From: Fusobacterium varium
GTDB lineage: Bacteria; Fusobacteriota; Fusobacteriia; Fusobacteriales; Fusobacteriaceae
NCBI GenBank assembly: GCA_002356455.1
Contig: AP017968.1
Span: forward strand, 992,001 to 1,056,000
Reading direction: 5' to 3'
DNA: 64,000 bases
Positions 1-8,690 of the stretch are shown piece by piece. Each line of letters starts with the position of its first letter. The first letter of the stretch is position 1. Under the pieces are notes generated by a model that worked only from the letters and a program-made list of their open reading frames with translations, made no database searches and was not told where the DNA came from. Position numbers and translations under genes: made by a program.

Positions 1-1153
1 CTTCATTTGACATGCTCAATCCTTGAAAATCACATTTTTTCCATGCTTCTTCCACCTGAGTCAATATCAGAGGATAACTTTCCTTAAAATCATTATAAAT
101 CTCTGAACTTAGCTGTATTCCAGTTTTTGCTCTATAAATAGCAGGTTTTATGTGATTGATAAGTCCCTCAAGCAGAGTTTCGTCTTTATCCAGACCAGAG
201 TATCCAAATTTACTCACTTCTTTAATCAGCTGCATTATAAAAGTTTCTATCTGTACCCAGTTGCCATAAAATGAGTGATCAAAATTAAAAGTGTTGCTTC
301 CAAGAAAATATTCAGTCAGGGTTAAAAGTTCTCCTTCTGAAAATTCAGAGTCAGTAAGGAATTTTTTTACTGCCAGGTATTCAGGTGTATTTGAAAGAAA
401 ATTCATATTTTTAATTGTAGTAATTTCATAGTTTTGGTATCTATTAAGCAGTATAAGAATGTAAAAGAACAGAACCTTAAAAGCTTCATCGCTTATATTT
501 TTATTGTTTTCTTTGAGTATATTTTTTAAAAGTTTATATGCCTTATTGGTAATAATCTTATCAAAGAAGTTATCCATTTCCTTCCAGGGAATAAAAAATC
601 CATGGTAGTATGTTTTTGTTATGATTATTTCATCATTTTTGAATGTGATATCATAGTTTTTTAAAAGAATATCCAATAGAAGCTTTCTGATATTTCTTTC
701 ATCCCCTGTAATAGTGAGGCATTTATTATTTTCATTGGAAAGATTTAACATAAATGTTTTTAAATACTTTTTTATACGCTTGATATCATTTTTTAAAGTT
801 ACAGCACTAACTCCTAAAAATATACTTATATCTTCTATAGTAGTAGGTTCTTTCTTAAAAAGATAAAAGTTGATTATTATTTTTTCTCTTTCATCTTGTG
901 AAAAACTGTAAAGATATATATTTTCATTTATTTTTTCTACTACTGTATCCAGTGTAGAAGAGAAAGTTATTATACCTTTTTTAATGTTTAATTCTGGAAG
1001 TTTCAATATATTTAAATGATAGTTGCAGTCATCTATTTTATATCTAAGGCTTCTTTCACTTAAATCCATAATTTTTGAATTTTCTTCCAGTGTGTTAATT
1101 TTGTTCTGAGTTATGTTTTTTATGAGATTTAGAATATCTCTAGTCATGGCCAT
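1..1153 (-). CDS. BglG/PRD-type transcriptional regulator (C-terminus beyond window)
   Basis: About 384 codons are visible and the reading frame runs off the left edge, so the C-terminus is missing. The start at 1153 is preceded by a good Shine-Dalgarno (GGGAGG, about 9 nt away). Residues 1-45 resemble a winged-helix N-terminus. Around residues 105-160 there is a second helix-turn-helix of the kind seen in BglG/Mga regulators (a FLGVS...TLKNDIKRI segment, then a G-x-x-x-N-x-R segment preceding the PRD region). The rest is helical and PRD-like. The same architecture recurs at 48575-49984. Such proteins usually regulate sugar uptake or virulence-type genes, but the target is unknown. It is divergent from the ABC-F gene and has its own sigma70-like promoter. 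Family assignment is moderately sure; function is not. Confidence 0.7.
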   Translation of the reverse strand, partial: MAMTRDILNLIKNITQNKINTLEENSKIMDLSERSLRYKIDDCNYHLNILKLPELNIKKGIITFSSTLDTVVEKINENIYLYSFSQDEREKIIINFYLFKKEPTTIEDISIFLGVSAVTLKNDIKRIKKYLKTFMLNLSNENNKCLTITGDERNIRKLLLDILLKNYDITFKNDEIIITKTYYHGFFIPWKEMDNFFDKIITNKAYKLLKNILKENNKNISDEAFKVLFFYILILLNRYQNYEITTIKNMNFLSNTPEYLAVKKFLTDSEFSEGELLTLTEYFLGSNTFNFDHSFYGNWVQIETFIMQLIKEVSKFGYSGLDKDETLLEGLINHIKPAIYRAKTGIQLSSEIYNDFKESYPLILTQVEEAWKKCDFQGLSMSNE

Positions 1154-1182
1154 ATAACTTCAACCTCCCTCAATATATTTTA

Positions 1183-1211
1183 AGTATACTTTTCTTTGGT
1201 AATATATTCAA
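1183..1211 (-). promoter_or_regulatory. sigma70-type promoter of the BglG-type regulator
   Basis: On the minus strand TTGAAT (1206-1211) and TATACT (1183-1188) are separated by 17 nt, about 30 nt upstream of the start codon. Confidence 0.65.
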
Positions 1212-1220
1212 GTAAAATGG

Positions 1221-1241
1221 TTTTCACTTTTTTTGTGAAAA
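1221..1241. repeat. inverted repeat between divergent genes (possible operator)
   Basis: TTTTCAC and GTGAAAA form 7-bp arms around seven T residues, 10 nt upstream of the -35 box of the minus-strand regulator. It could be a regulator binding site. The arms are short and the region is AT-rich, so this is tentative. Confidence 0.3.
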
Positions 1242-1353
1242 GAAATATATCAACAGGAATATTTTGAATTTTAAAAAAACTATATGTCTGCTTTTAGTAT
1301 AGATAAAAGAAGAAAAAAATAAAAAATAGATAAATAGTTCCAGTAAGAGAAGA

Positions 1354-1382
1354 TTGACTTTTTAAAGTAAAATTTGTATAAT
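1354..1382 (+). promoter_or_regulatory. sigma70 promoter of the ABC-F leader transcript
   Basis: TTGACT (1354-1359) and a perfect TATAAT (1377-1382) are 17 nt apart. Transcription would start near 1390, just before the leader peptide and roughly 240 nt upstream of the ABC-F gene. Confidence 0.85.
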
Positions 1383-1416
1383 TATTTTAAGAAGCACAAA
1401 AAATGGAGGTGAAGGA

Positions 1417-1437
1417 ATGAAGAAAATTTCTTGCTAA
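1417..1437 (+). CDS. six-codon leader peptide (MKKISC) upstream of ABC-F gene
   Basis: A short frame ATG AAG AAA ATT TCT TGC followed by two stop codons has a strong Shine-Dalgarno (GGAGGT, 1405-1410) and lies just downstream of a good promoter. The following 190 nt are non-coding and contain terminator-like hairpins before the ABC-F start. Leader peptides of this size are known to control antibiotic-inducible ribosome-protection genes by drug-dependent stalling and attenuation. The assignment rests on position and ribosome-binding site alone, because the peptide is too short for homology. Confidence 0.55.
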   Translation: MKKISC

Positions 1438-1540
1438 TAATTTAAATGGTATATCAAAAAACATACAGGCGGTCTTACCGTTGATTTTGATGTGCCTTAG
1501 CAGGAAAGTTATTCATTTTTTCTCTCATTTATATATACAG

Positions 1541-1611
1541 AATATTCTTATTAGAATATTTTTTCTGTGATTTTATGAGCTGCAAGAATTAACTTTCTTG
1601 CGGCTTTTATT
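1541..1611 (+). terminator. attenuator region upstream of ABC-F gene (two hairpins)
   Basis: An AT-only hairpin (1541-1548 with 1553-1560) is followed by T residues. A stronger hairpin (1578-1588 with 1595-1605, 11 bp with one G-U pair) is followed by TTTATT. Both lie after the promoter and leader peptide and before the ABC-F start, so they fit a conditional terminator. The antiterminated fold was not worked out. Confidence 0.6.
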
Positions 1612-1632
1612 AATTTCACAGGAGGGATGTGT

Positions 1633-3120
1633 ATGTCACTTATAAATATATCTAACTTGACATTTGCTTATGATGGTAGTGTAGACAGCATTTTTAAAAA
1701 TGTGTCTTTTCAAATAGATACAGATTGGAAATTAGGGTTTACTGGAAGAAATGGAAGAGGTAAAACTACTTTTTTAAATCTTTTATTAGGAAAATATGAA
1801 TATAAGGGAAGTATTTCAGGTGGAGTTATATTTGAATGTTTTCCATTTGAAATAAAGAATAAAACTTTAAAAACAATAGAAATAATAGATAGTTTAAATA
1901 TTGAATATCAGATGTGGGAGCTTGAAAGAGAGATGTCACTCTTAGATATTTCAGAGGATATACTGCATAGAGAATTTAATACTCTATCTAATGGAGAACA
2001 GACTAAGATACTTCTTGCAGTTTTATTTTTGAAAGAGGATAGATTTCTTCTTATAGATGAACCTACTAATCATCTGGATGCAGAAGGAAGAGAAATAGTT
2101 GCTGAATATCTTAAATCTAAAAAAGGATTTATTTTAGTTTCCCATGACAGAAGGTTTTTAGATAATTGTATAGATCATATTTTATCAATAAATAAGACAA
2201 ATATAGAGATACAAAAAGGTAATTTTTCATCATGGCAAACAAATAAAGAGATGCAGGATAATTTTGAAATTGCCAGAAATTATAAGCTGAAGAAGGACAT
2301 CAAAAGATTAGAACAGGCAGCTAAACGAACTTCAGAATGGTCGGATAAAAAAGAGGAAAAGAAAAGTAAAAAAAGTTATGGTGGAAGGGCTCCAGCAATG
2401 ATAGATAAAGGATTTGTAGGAGCTAAGGCTGCTAAAATGATGAAAAAATCAAAAAATCTTGAAGCAAGACAGAATTCTGCCTTGGAAGAAAAGACAAAAC
2501 TTCTTAAAAATATAGAGCTTTCAGAGTCTTTAAAAATAAAACCTGAAGAATATCATTCAAACAGAATGATAACCTTAGATAAAGTTTCTATATTTTATGG
2601 AGAAAAAGAAGTCTGCAAAGATGTGAGTTTTACTATAGAAAAAGGGGACAGGATTGCTTTGAGAGGAAAAAATGGCTCAGGAAAATCTACTATATTAAAA
2701 TTGGTATTAGGAGAGGAATTGACTTATACTGGCAGTTTTTTTAAAGGAAGTAAAATGAAAATATCTTATGTTTCACAGGAAACAAGTTTTCTTAAAGGAA
2801 AACTTTCAGATTTTGCTAAAAACAATGGTGTAGATGAGAGTTTATTCAGAGCAATATTAAGAAAAATGGATTTTTCAAGAGAGCAGTTTGATAAAGATTT
2901 AAGTTCATACAGTGGTGGACAGAAAAAGAAAGTTCTTATAGCAAAAAGTTTATGTGAAAGAGCACATCTTTATGTATGGGATGAACCATTAAATTTTATA
3001 GATGTTCTCTCAAGAATACAGATAGAAGAACTTATCTTAGAATTTCAGCCTACTATAATTTTTGTAGAGCATGATATGGTATTCTCTGAAACTATTGCAA
3101 GTAAAATAGTGAAATTATAA
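1633..3120 (+). CDS. ABC-F ribosomal protection protein, Lsa-like
   Basis: A soluble protein of about 495 residues with two ABC ATPase domains and no membrane segments, which is the ABC-F plan. Walker A motifs are GRNGRGKTT (N-domain) and GKNGSGKST (C-domain), with Walker B stretches LLIDEPTNHLD and VWDEPLNFIDV. A lysine-rich interdomain linker of about 80 residues would reach the peptidyl-transferase centre. The opening FAYD, the TDWKLGFTGRNGRGKTT block and GNFSSW resemble Lsa(A)-type proteins, which displace lincosamides, streptogramin A and pleuromutilins from the 50S subunit. The ATG at 1627 lies directly against the Shine-Dalgarno, so 1633 is the better start. The leader and attenuator upstream suggest drug-inducible expression. 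Family is confident; the drug spectrum is inferred. Confidence 0.88.
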   Translation: MSLINISNLTFAYDGSVDSIFKNVSFQIDTDWKLGFTGRNGRGKTTFLNLLLGKYEYKGSISGGVIFECFPFEIKNKTLKTIEIIDSLNIEYQMWELEREMSLLDISEDILHREFNTLSNGEQTKILLAVLFLKEDRFLLIDEPTNHLDAEGREIVAEYLKSKKGFILVSHDRRFLDNCIDHILSINKTNIEIQKGNFSSWQTNKEMQDNFEIARNYKLKKDIKRLEQAAKRTSEWSDKKEEKKSKKSYGGRAPAMIDKGFVGAKAAKMMKKSKNLEARQNSALEEKTKLLKNIELSESLKIKPEEYHSNRMITLDKVSIFYGEKEVCKDVSFTIEKGDRIALRGKNGSGKSTILKLVLGEELTYTGSFFKGSKMKISYVSQETSFLKGKLSDFAKNNGVDESLFRAILRKMDFSREQFDKDLSSYSGGQKKKVLIAKSLCERAHLYVWDEPLNFIDVLSRIQIEELILEFQPTIIFVEHDMVFSETIASKIVKL

Positions 3121-3226
3121 AGAGATAGAAAGTTTCAATTTTTTTTGAAAAAAAATATACATAGAAAAAATTTAAAATAAATTGTACACTTATAATTGAA
3201 AAGAATATAAGGCAGGAGGAATACAA

Positions 3227-4195
3227 ATGTATCCATTAAAGTTTAAAAAGAATCTTGTAAAAAAAGTATGGGGGGGAAGAAAATTTAAAGAGGTTTTAAA
3301 TATGGAACTTCCAGATAATGATTTATATGGTGAATCTTGGGAAGTAAGTTCTCATAAGGGAGGACTTTCATATGTTGATAATGGAGAATTTCAAGGAAAA
3401 TCTTTGATAGAGCTTATAGAGAAATATGGAAAAGATATACTGGGAGAAGAGATAATGGAAAAATTTAAAGGTAAATTTCCTCTTCTCATAAAATATCTTG
3501 ATATTAATGACAGACTTTCAGTTCAGGTCCATCCAAGTGATGAATATGCTTTAAAAGTAGAAGGAGAATTTGGTAAAAGTGAAAGCTGGTACATTATGGA
3601 AGCAAGTGATAATGCTACTCTTATATTGGGAATTAAAGATGGGATTACAAAGGAAATATTTAGAGAAAAAGTAGGGTTGAAAGAGTTTGATGGACTTTTT
3701 AATACTGTAAAAGTAAAAAAGGGAGATTTTATAAATTTATGTCCAGGGGTTGTCCATGCAACTATGGAAGGGTCTATTTTGATATGTGAAGTACAGCAGA
3801 ATTCAGATACTACTTACAGAATATATGATTTTGATAGATTAGTAGATGGAAAACTTAGAGAATTACATATAGATAAAGCTCTTGATGTAATAGATTTCGA
3901 AGGAAATGTTGAAATAACTACTGATAAAAGCAGAAAAAGGATACTTTTAGCAGGAGCAGAGAAAGAGGAACTTATAAGAGGAGAATATTTCAATATAGAT
4001 AAATACTTAGTTAATGGAGAATTTAAAGATGAAATAAATAGAAACTTTAAAATTTATTCTGTATTAGATGGTAAAGGTAAAATTATATATGGAGGAAAGG
4101 AATATCCTGCTGAAAAAGGTGATACATATTTTATTCCAGCAGGTTTAGAAGCAGAAATAACAGGGAAATTAGAAATTCTTAAATCTTTTATGTAG
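3227..4195 (+). CDS. manA: mannose-6-phosphate isomerase, class I
   Basis: 322 residues, the usual size for the short bacterial class I phosphomannose isomerases, which interconvert fructose-6-phosphate and mannose-6-phosphate in the cytoplasm. The N-terminus (PLKFKKNLVKKVWGG) and the metal-site motifs are clear: QVHPSD (Q100, H102), SESWYIME around 120, and VVHATMEG. The catalytic TYRIYDFDR segment is present. The start has the Shine-Dalgarno AGGAGG. It is a single gene closed by an intrinsic terminator, and nothing ties it to the ABC-F gene upstream. Confidence 0.93.
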   Translation: MYPLKFKKNLVKKVWGGRKFKEVLNMELPDNDLYGESWEVSSHKGGLSYVDNGEFQGKSLIELIEKYGKDILGEEIMEKFKGKFPLLIKYLDINDRLSVQVHPSDEYALKVEGEFGKSESWYIMEASDNATLILGIKDGITKEIFREKVGLKEFDGLFNTVKVKKGDFINLCPGVVHATMEGSILICEVQQNSDTTYRIYDFDRLVDGKLRELHIDKALDVIDFEGNVEITTDKSRKRILLAGAEKEELIRGEYFNIDKYLVNGEFKDEINRNFKIYSVLDGKGKIIYGGKEYPAEKGDTYFIPAGLEAEITGKLEILKSFM

Positions 4196-4214
4196 ATATA
4201 GATTAAAAACAAGG

Positions 4215-4257
4215 GATGATTCAAATGTTTTATAAAATATTTGGATCATCTTTTTAT
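4215..4257 (+). terminator. intrinsic terminator after manA
   Basis: A 12-bp stem (4215-4226 with 4239-4250, one G-U pair) is followed by TTTTTATTTA. Confidence 0.85.
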
Positions 4258-4381
4258 TTATTTAAAGGAAATTTAAAAAATGTCTGGTATAAAATTTCAC
4301 AATTGATATTTTACTAAAAATATATTGAATAAAAGTCTGCTTATGTTTATAATATAAGAAAAGTACAACAAGGAGTTACCT

Positions 4382-4804
4382 ATGAAAACGACAAAATATA
4401 TTATTGGTTTGATAATAGTGGCAGCTTTAGGTGGATGTACTACTGTTGGAGTTTCTCCAGGAATAGGAATAGGTTGGGGAAGTGGAGGAAGAGTAGGAGC
4501 AGGGATATCTTTGAATACTTGGATGAAACCTGATGGAGATTGGGGGTCTGACAGCAAGTACAGAGATTTTTATATTAAAAATTATAAGTATCTTATAAAA
4601 AGATATGATAAACTTAGTGCTCAGGAAAATCCAAATATTGAAGAAGTTAAAGAATTGAAAATAAAAATGCTGGCTTTAAGACAACAGGTAAATACACAGT
4701 GGAATGAAATTGATAAGAGAAAGGATTTTATCAGAAACTTTAATCAGGATATGGACTTTTATATTAATAGTGTAGAAAGTTATGAAATAAGAAGGGTATG
4801 GTAA
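4382..4804 (+). CDS. small lipoprotein of unknown function
   Basis: 140 residues. The N-terminus is a typical lipoprotein signal: charged MKTTK, a hydrophobic stretch, and a lipobox ending LGGC with Cys19 as the predicted lipidation site. A glycine-rich segment follows (GIGIGWGSGGRVGAG), then a charged helical region (residues 65-130) likely to form a coiled coil. The start has a Shine-Dalgarno (AAGGAG) at good spacing. The downstream TSUP gene begins 42 nt later and may be cotranscribed. I do not recognise the family. Confidence 0.7.
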   Translation: MKTTKYIIGLIIVAALGGCTTVGVSPGIGIGWGSGGRVGAGISLNTWMKPDGDWGSDSKYRDFYIKNYKYLIKRYDKLSAQENPNIEEVKELKIKMLALRQQVNTQWNEIDKRKDFIRNFNQDMDFYINSVESYEIRRVW

Positions 4805-4846
4805 TAAATAAAATATAAAACAGAAAATTAAATTTGGGGTGAAGCA

Positions 4847-5677
4847 ATGTTTGGTTTAATGGAAGGGATGGATTTATCAGGATTTATTTTTTTAGGAGTA
4901 GCTTGTTTTTTTGCAGCTTTTATTGATGCAATAGCAGGTGGCGGAGGGCTTATAAGTCTGCCAGCCTTTCTGGCCTCTGGACTTCCTGCTCATGTGGCAC
5001 TTGGAACAAATAAGGTTGCAGCATGCTGTTCTACAATAGCAAGTAGTGCTAAATTTGCTCAGTCAGGGAAAATTAACTGGCAGCTGATGAAAAAATTAGC
5101 AGCATTTTCGTTTGTAGGAGCAGTACTTGGGGTAAAAACGGTAGTAATGATAGATTCAAAATACCTCTATCCAATAGCTATAGTTCTTCTTATTATGGTG
5201 CTGATATATACACTTCGTAATAAAAATCTTGGAGAAGAGAATAGATTTGAGGGATTAAATGGACAGAATGTAAAATGGGGAATGATTATGGCTTTTGCTT
5301 TAGGATTCTATGATGGTTTTTTTGGGCCAGGAACAGGTTCTTTTCTTATATTTGCTATGATTAGAATATTCAAGATAGATTTTACTAATGCAAGTGGAAA
5401 TGCAAAAATATTAAATCTTTCAAGTAATGTGGCAAGTGTTATAATGTTTGTATCTATGGGAAAAGTTGCATATATTTATTCTTTTTCTATGGCAGCTATA
5501 ATGGTAGTTGGAGCAATAATTGGGGCTAAAATGGCAGTAACAAAAGGAACAAAATTTATAAAACCAATGTTTCTCATAGTAACAACAGTAGTACTTTCAA
5601 AAATGATTGCTGAGTCTATATTTGGAATAGATGTTGGAGCAGGGATAAAAAATATAATGACAATGTTTATAAAATAG
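4847..5677 (+). CDS. TSUP family (TauE/SafE, YfcA-like) membrane exporter
   Basis: 276 residues with about eight hydrophobic segments. The N-terminal signature is typical of TSUP permeases: DAIAGGGGLISLPAF and, shortly after, LGTNKVAA. The repeat in the second half (GFYDGFFGPGTGSF, then NASGNAKILNLSSN) gives the family's duplicated fold. Members export sulfite, sulfoacetate or related anions; the substrate here is unknown. The gene follows the lipoprotein gene and ends before a strong terminator. Confidence 0.88.
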   Translation: MFGLMEGMDLSGFIFLGVACFFAAFIDAIAGGGGLISLPAFLASGLPAHVALGTNKVAACCSTIASSAKFAQSGKINWQLMKKLAAFSFVGAVLGVKTVVMIDSKYLYPIAIVLLIMVLIYTLRNKNLGEENRFEGLNGQNVKWGMIMAFALGFYDGFFGPGTGSFLIFAMIRIFKIDFTNASGNAKILNLSSNVASVIMFVSMGKVAYIYSFSMAAIMVVGAIIGAKMAVTKGTKFIKPMFLIVTTVVLSKMIAESIFGIDVGAGIKNIMTMFIK

Positions 5678-5775
5678 TCAAGTGAATTTTTTTATTAATG
5701 AGTTAACACTCAAAAATGTAATAGTTATTTGAAATTAAGGACAATTAAATTAAAAAATATAGAAAATAATTTAAA

Positions 5776-5803
5776 GAGTAGAAGAATTTCTACTCTTTTT
5801 TAT
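5776..5803 (+). terminator. intrinsic terminator after the TSUP gene; junction with IS91-like array
   Basis: A perfect 8-bp stem (5776-5783 with 5788-5795) is followed by six T residues. The T-tract is also the first shared sequence of the downstream 1438-bp repeat, so the mobile element appears to start inside the terminator tail. Confidence 0.85.
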
Positions 5804-5911
5804 TTCTTAGGAAATTATAATTTGATAAATTTGTTGAAAAAATAAAAAATGTTAATTATTTTGTATTCATATTAGATATATTAATTGAATAAGATTAAAA
5901 TTGACAGCACA

Positions 5912-5938
5912 AAACAGCTGATTGTTAATCAGCTGTTT
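5912..5938. repeat. perfect 12-bp palindrome at transposase 3' end, copy 1
   Basis: AAACAGCTGATT (5912-5923) and its exact complement (5927-5938) surround a 3-nt loop and overlap the transposase stop codon. The same structure recurs at 7350-7376. It may be part of the element's replication-initiation or termination end, or a transcription terminator. Confidence 0.75.
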
Positions 5939-7145
5939 AGCGATATTCTTTCCAGCAAATGGAGCCTGTATGTATATTAAAATATGATATTTTTTTAACT
6001 TTCATTCTGGCATTACATTTAAAACAATAAAAAGGATTTACTCCAAAAGCTTTCCATATTTCAAGTTGATAAAAAGTAGAATTGGAATATTTAGAGACAT
6101 ATTTTCTCATGAATTTCATGATATTTTTAAGTTCTGATTTAATATTTCTAGAATAGATTCCAAAGCGCCTAATCATTTTGAAATGTTTAGGGGGAATGTG
6201 AATAATTAATTTAGAAAGAAATGTTTCTGCATCTAAAGTAAGCTCAATTCTTTGTTTATCATCAGCAAGACTTTCATAATAGAAAGTAACCTTATTATCA
6301 TAGAAATCAATAATTTTATATTCTGCGATAGGAGCTCTTGACAGATATCTGCCAATATATTTAATTGCATAAATATTATTATTTAAATCATTTTTTGCAA
6401 CATTGAAAAAGAATCTTGTATTTTTGCGATAAAGGTAGTTAGTAGCAGCATAAGCTTTAGCTTTAATTTCAGGCTTGTCATAATTTCCAGATTTAACAAT
6501 ATCAATAACCATTTTTTTCCATTGTCCAGCAATGGAATTGACATGAAAATATTTTTTTTCAAGAAATTGGAAGTTTTTATTGAATCCACCTAAAGTAACA
6601 ATAGCATGAATATGAGGGTTCCATTTAAGATCGCGCCCAAAGGTATGAATAACAGTAATCAATCCATAATGAATGATATCTGAGTTAGTAAAGTATTTAG
6701 AGGAATATTTTGAAATTTTATGAATTCTTTGATTTTTTGCTTTAATGTTATGAAATTGATATTTAAAAACATCATTAACAGCATAAGCAAGCTTAGTTAA
6801 AAGGTCTCTATCATAGAAGAAAAACATTCTAAGTTCTTCAGGAATAGTAAAAAGGACACTTCTATGTTTAACATCAATAAGAGAAGTAGAAGTTTTTTCA
6901 GTTCAAACAGCAGAATAACGTTTACCGCAGGAAGGACAAAATCTAGATTTACAAGTAACTTTAATTTTATGCGCATCATGACACTTAGGGCATTGAAGAG
7001 AGAGAAAAGATTTATCAATAGAACAAGCTAAGAATTTTTGAATAGTCTGTTTAACATCCTCAAAATGTTCATTTTTAAAATATTTCTTGATTTTACCTAA
7101 AAGATTTGTTATATTGACTTTAGAGATAATATGTTTGATTTGCAT
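5937..7145 (-). pseudogene. IS91-family HUH transposase with in-frame TGA, copy 1
   Basis: Reading from the ATG at 7145 (Shine-Dalgarno AAGGAG), 403 codons stay in one frame to the stop at 5937. Codon 81 (6903-6905) is TGA. Residues 50-80 hold the Zn-binding N-domain (CPKC ... FCPSCGKRY). After the TGA come the HUH motif (NPHIHAIVTLGG) and the Y2 region (YIGRYLSRAPIA), both typical of IS91 rolling-circle transposases. Family members commonly have Trp at the TGA position, so the likely change is TGG to TGA. A fragment starting at 6827 would lack the zinc domain. Either the gene is inactive or UGA is read through. Confidence 0.8.
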
Positions 7146-7197
7146 GAATGTCTCCTTTGTATAATTAGGGTGGTAACTATATTATACAAAAAAGAGA

Positions 7198-7239
7198 GCT
7201 GAGTAAAACATTTTTTTTAAATGTTACTCAGCTTTTTTT
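7198..7239. terminator. stem-loop at the upstream end of IS91-like copy 1
   Basis: GCTGAGTAA (7198-7206) pairs with TTACTCAGC (7224-7232), followed by seven T residues on the plus strand. It is a plausible terminator and a candidate element end. An identical copy lies at 8636-8677. Confidence 0.7.
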
Positions 7240-7349
7240 ATTTCTTAGGAAATTATAATTTGATAAATTTGTTGAAAAAATAAAAAATGTTAATTATTTT
7301 GTATTCATATTAGATATATTAATTGAATAAGATTAAAATTGACAGCACA

Positions 7350-7376
7350 AAACAGCTGATTGTTAATCAGCTGTTT
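7350..7376. repeat. perfect 12-bp palindrome at transposase 3' end, copy 2
   Basis: Identical to the palindrome at 5912-5938, offset by exactly 1438 nt. Confidence 0.75.
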
Positions 7377-8583
7377 AGCGATATTCTTTCCAGCAAATGG
7401 AGCCTGTATGTATATTAAAATATGATATTTTTTTAACTTTCATTCTGGCATTACTTTTAAAACAATAAAAAGGATTTACTCCAAAAGCTTTCCATATTTC
7501 AAGTTGATAAAAAGTAGAATTGGAATATTTAGAGACATATTTTCTCATGAATTTCATGATGTTTTTAAGTTCTGATTTAATATTTCTAGAATAGATTCCA
7601 AAGCGCCTAATCATTTTGAAATGTTTAGGGGGAATGTGAATAATTAATTTAGAAAGAAATGTTTCTGCATCTAAAGCAAGCTCAATTCTTTGTTTATCAT
7701 CAGCAAGACTTTCATAATAGAAAGTAACCTTATTATCATAGAAATCAATAATTTTATATTCTGCGATAGGAGCTCTTGACAGGTATCTGCCAATATATTT
7801 AATTGCATAAATATTATTATTTAAATCATTTTTTGCAACATTGAAAAAGAATCTTGTATTTTTGCGATAAAGGTAGTTAGCAGCAGCATAAGCTTTAGCT
7901 TTAATTTCAGGCTTGTCATAATTTCCAGATTTAACAATATCAATAACCATTTTTTTCCATTGTCCAGCAATGGAATTGACATGAAAATATTTTTTTTCAA
8001 GAAATTGGAAGTTTTTATTGAATCCACCTAAAGTAACAATAGCATGAATATGAGGATTCCATTTAAGATCGCGTCCAAAGGTATGAATAACAGTAATCAA
8101 TCCATAATGAATGATATCTGAGTTAGTAAAGTATTTAGAGGAATATTTTGAAATTTTATGAATTCTTTGATTTTTTGCTTTAATGTTATGAAATTGATAT
8201 TTAAAAACATCATTAACAGCATAAGCAAGCTTAGTTAAAAGGTCTCTATCATAGAAGAAAAACATTCTAAGTTCTTCAGGAATAGTAAAAAGGACACTTC
8301 TATGTTTAACATCAATAAGAGAAGTAGAAGTTTTTTCAGTTCAAACAGCAGAATAACGTTTACCGCAGGAAGGACAAAATCTAGATTTACAAGTAACTTT
8401 AATTTTATGCGCATCATGACACTTAGGGCATTGAAGAGAGAGAAAAGATTTATCAATAGAACAAGCTAGGAATTTTTGAATAGTCTGTTTAACATCCTCA
8501 AAATGCTCATTTTTAAAATATTTCTTGATTTTACCTAAAAGATTTGTTATATTGATTTTAGAGATAATATGTTTGATTTGCAT
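7375..8583 (-). pseudogene. IS91-family HUH transposase with in-frame TGA, copy 2
   Basis: Same 403-codon frame as copy 1, with TGA at the same codon 81 (8341-8343). It differs from copy 1 by a few residues. The most notable is Cys to Ser in the C-terminal FYCFKxNARMKV motif, which would weaken a putative second zinc knuckle. The TGA is shared while other positions differ, so the nonsense codon predates the duplication or is tolerated. The zinc-binding N-domain, HUH and Y2 motifs are otherwise intact. Confidence 0.8.
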
Positions 8584-8635
8584 GAATGTCTCCTTTGTAT
8601 AATTAGGGTGGTAACTATATTATACAAAAAAGAGA

Positions 8636-8677
8636 GCTGAGTAAAACATTTTTTTTAAATGTTACTCAGCTTTTTTT
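8636..8677. terminator. stem-loop at the upstream end of IS91-like copy 2
   Basis: Identical 9-bp stem and T-tract to 7198-7239. It marks the right boundary of the tandem array. Confidence 0.7.
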
Positions 8678-8690
8678 ATCATATTAAAAA

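Larger units (their letters stand above)
5796..7233 (-). mobile_element. IS91-family element, tandem copy 1 (1438 bp)
   Basis: One unit of a direct tandem duplication with a 1438-nt period. It carries a minus-strand HUH transposase reading frame, a perfect 12-bp palindrome by the transposase stop codon and a 9-bp stem-loop near the other end. There are no long terminal inverted repeats, as expected for rolling-circle IS91-like elements. I counted ten substitutions relative to copy 2, so the copies are about 99.3% identical. The octamer TTTTTTAT is present at both outer junctions and at the internal junction. Confidence 0.85.
7234..8679 (-). mobile_element. IS91-family element, tandem copy 2
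   Basis: The second unit starts exactly where copy 1 ends, in the same orientation, with no spacer. Its last eight bases (8672-8679, TTTTTTAT) repeat the first eight bases of the array. Beyond 8679 the sequence diverges into a degraded coding region. Tandem head-to-tail copies suit rolling-circle transposition or recombination between flanking copies. Confidence 0.85.

Noticed and set aside
5937-6827. 296-codon ORF treated as a complete transposase
   Set aside because: It is only the part after an in-frame TGA. The zinc-binding N-terminus continues in the same frame to 7145, and its internal ATG has no good ribosome-binding site.
6903-6905. UGA reassigned to tryptophan genome-wide
   Set aside because: Other intact genes here end in TGA, for example the GNAT gene (33236-33238) and the aaRS-like gene (24833-24835), so the standard bacterial code applies.
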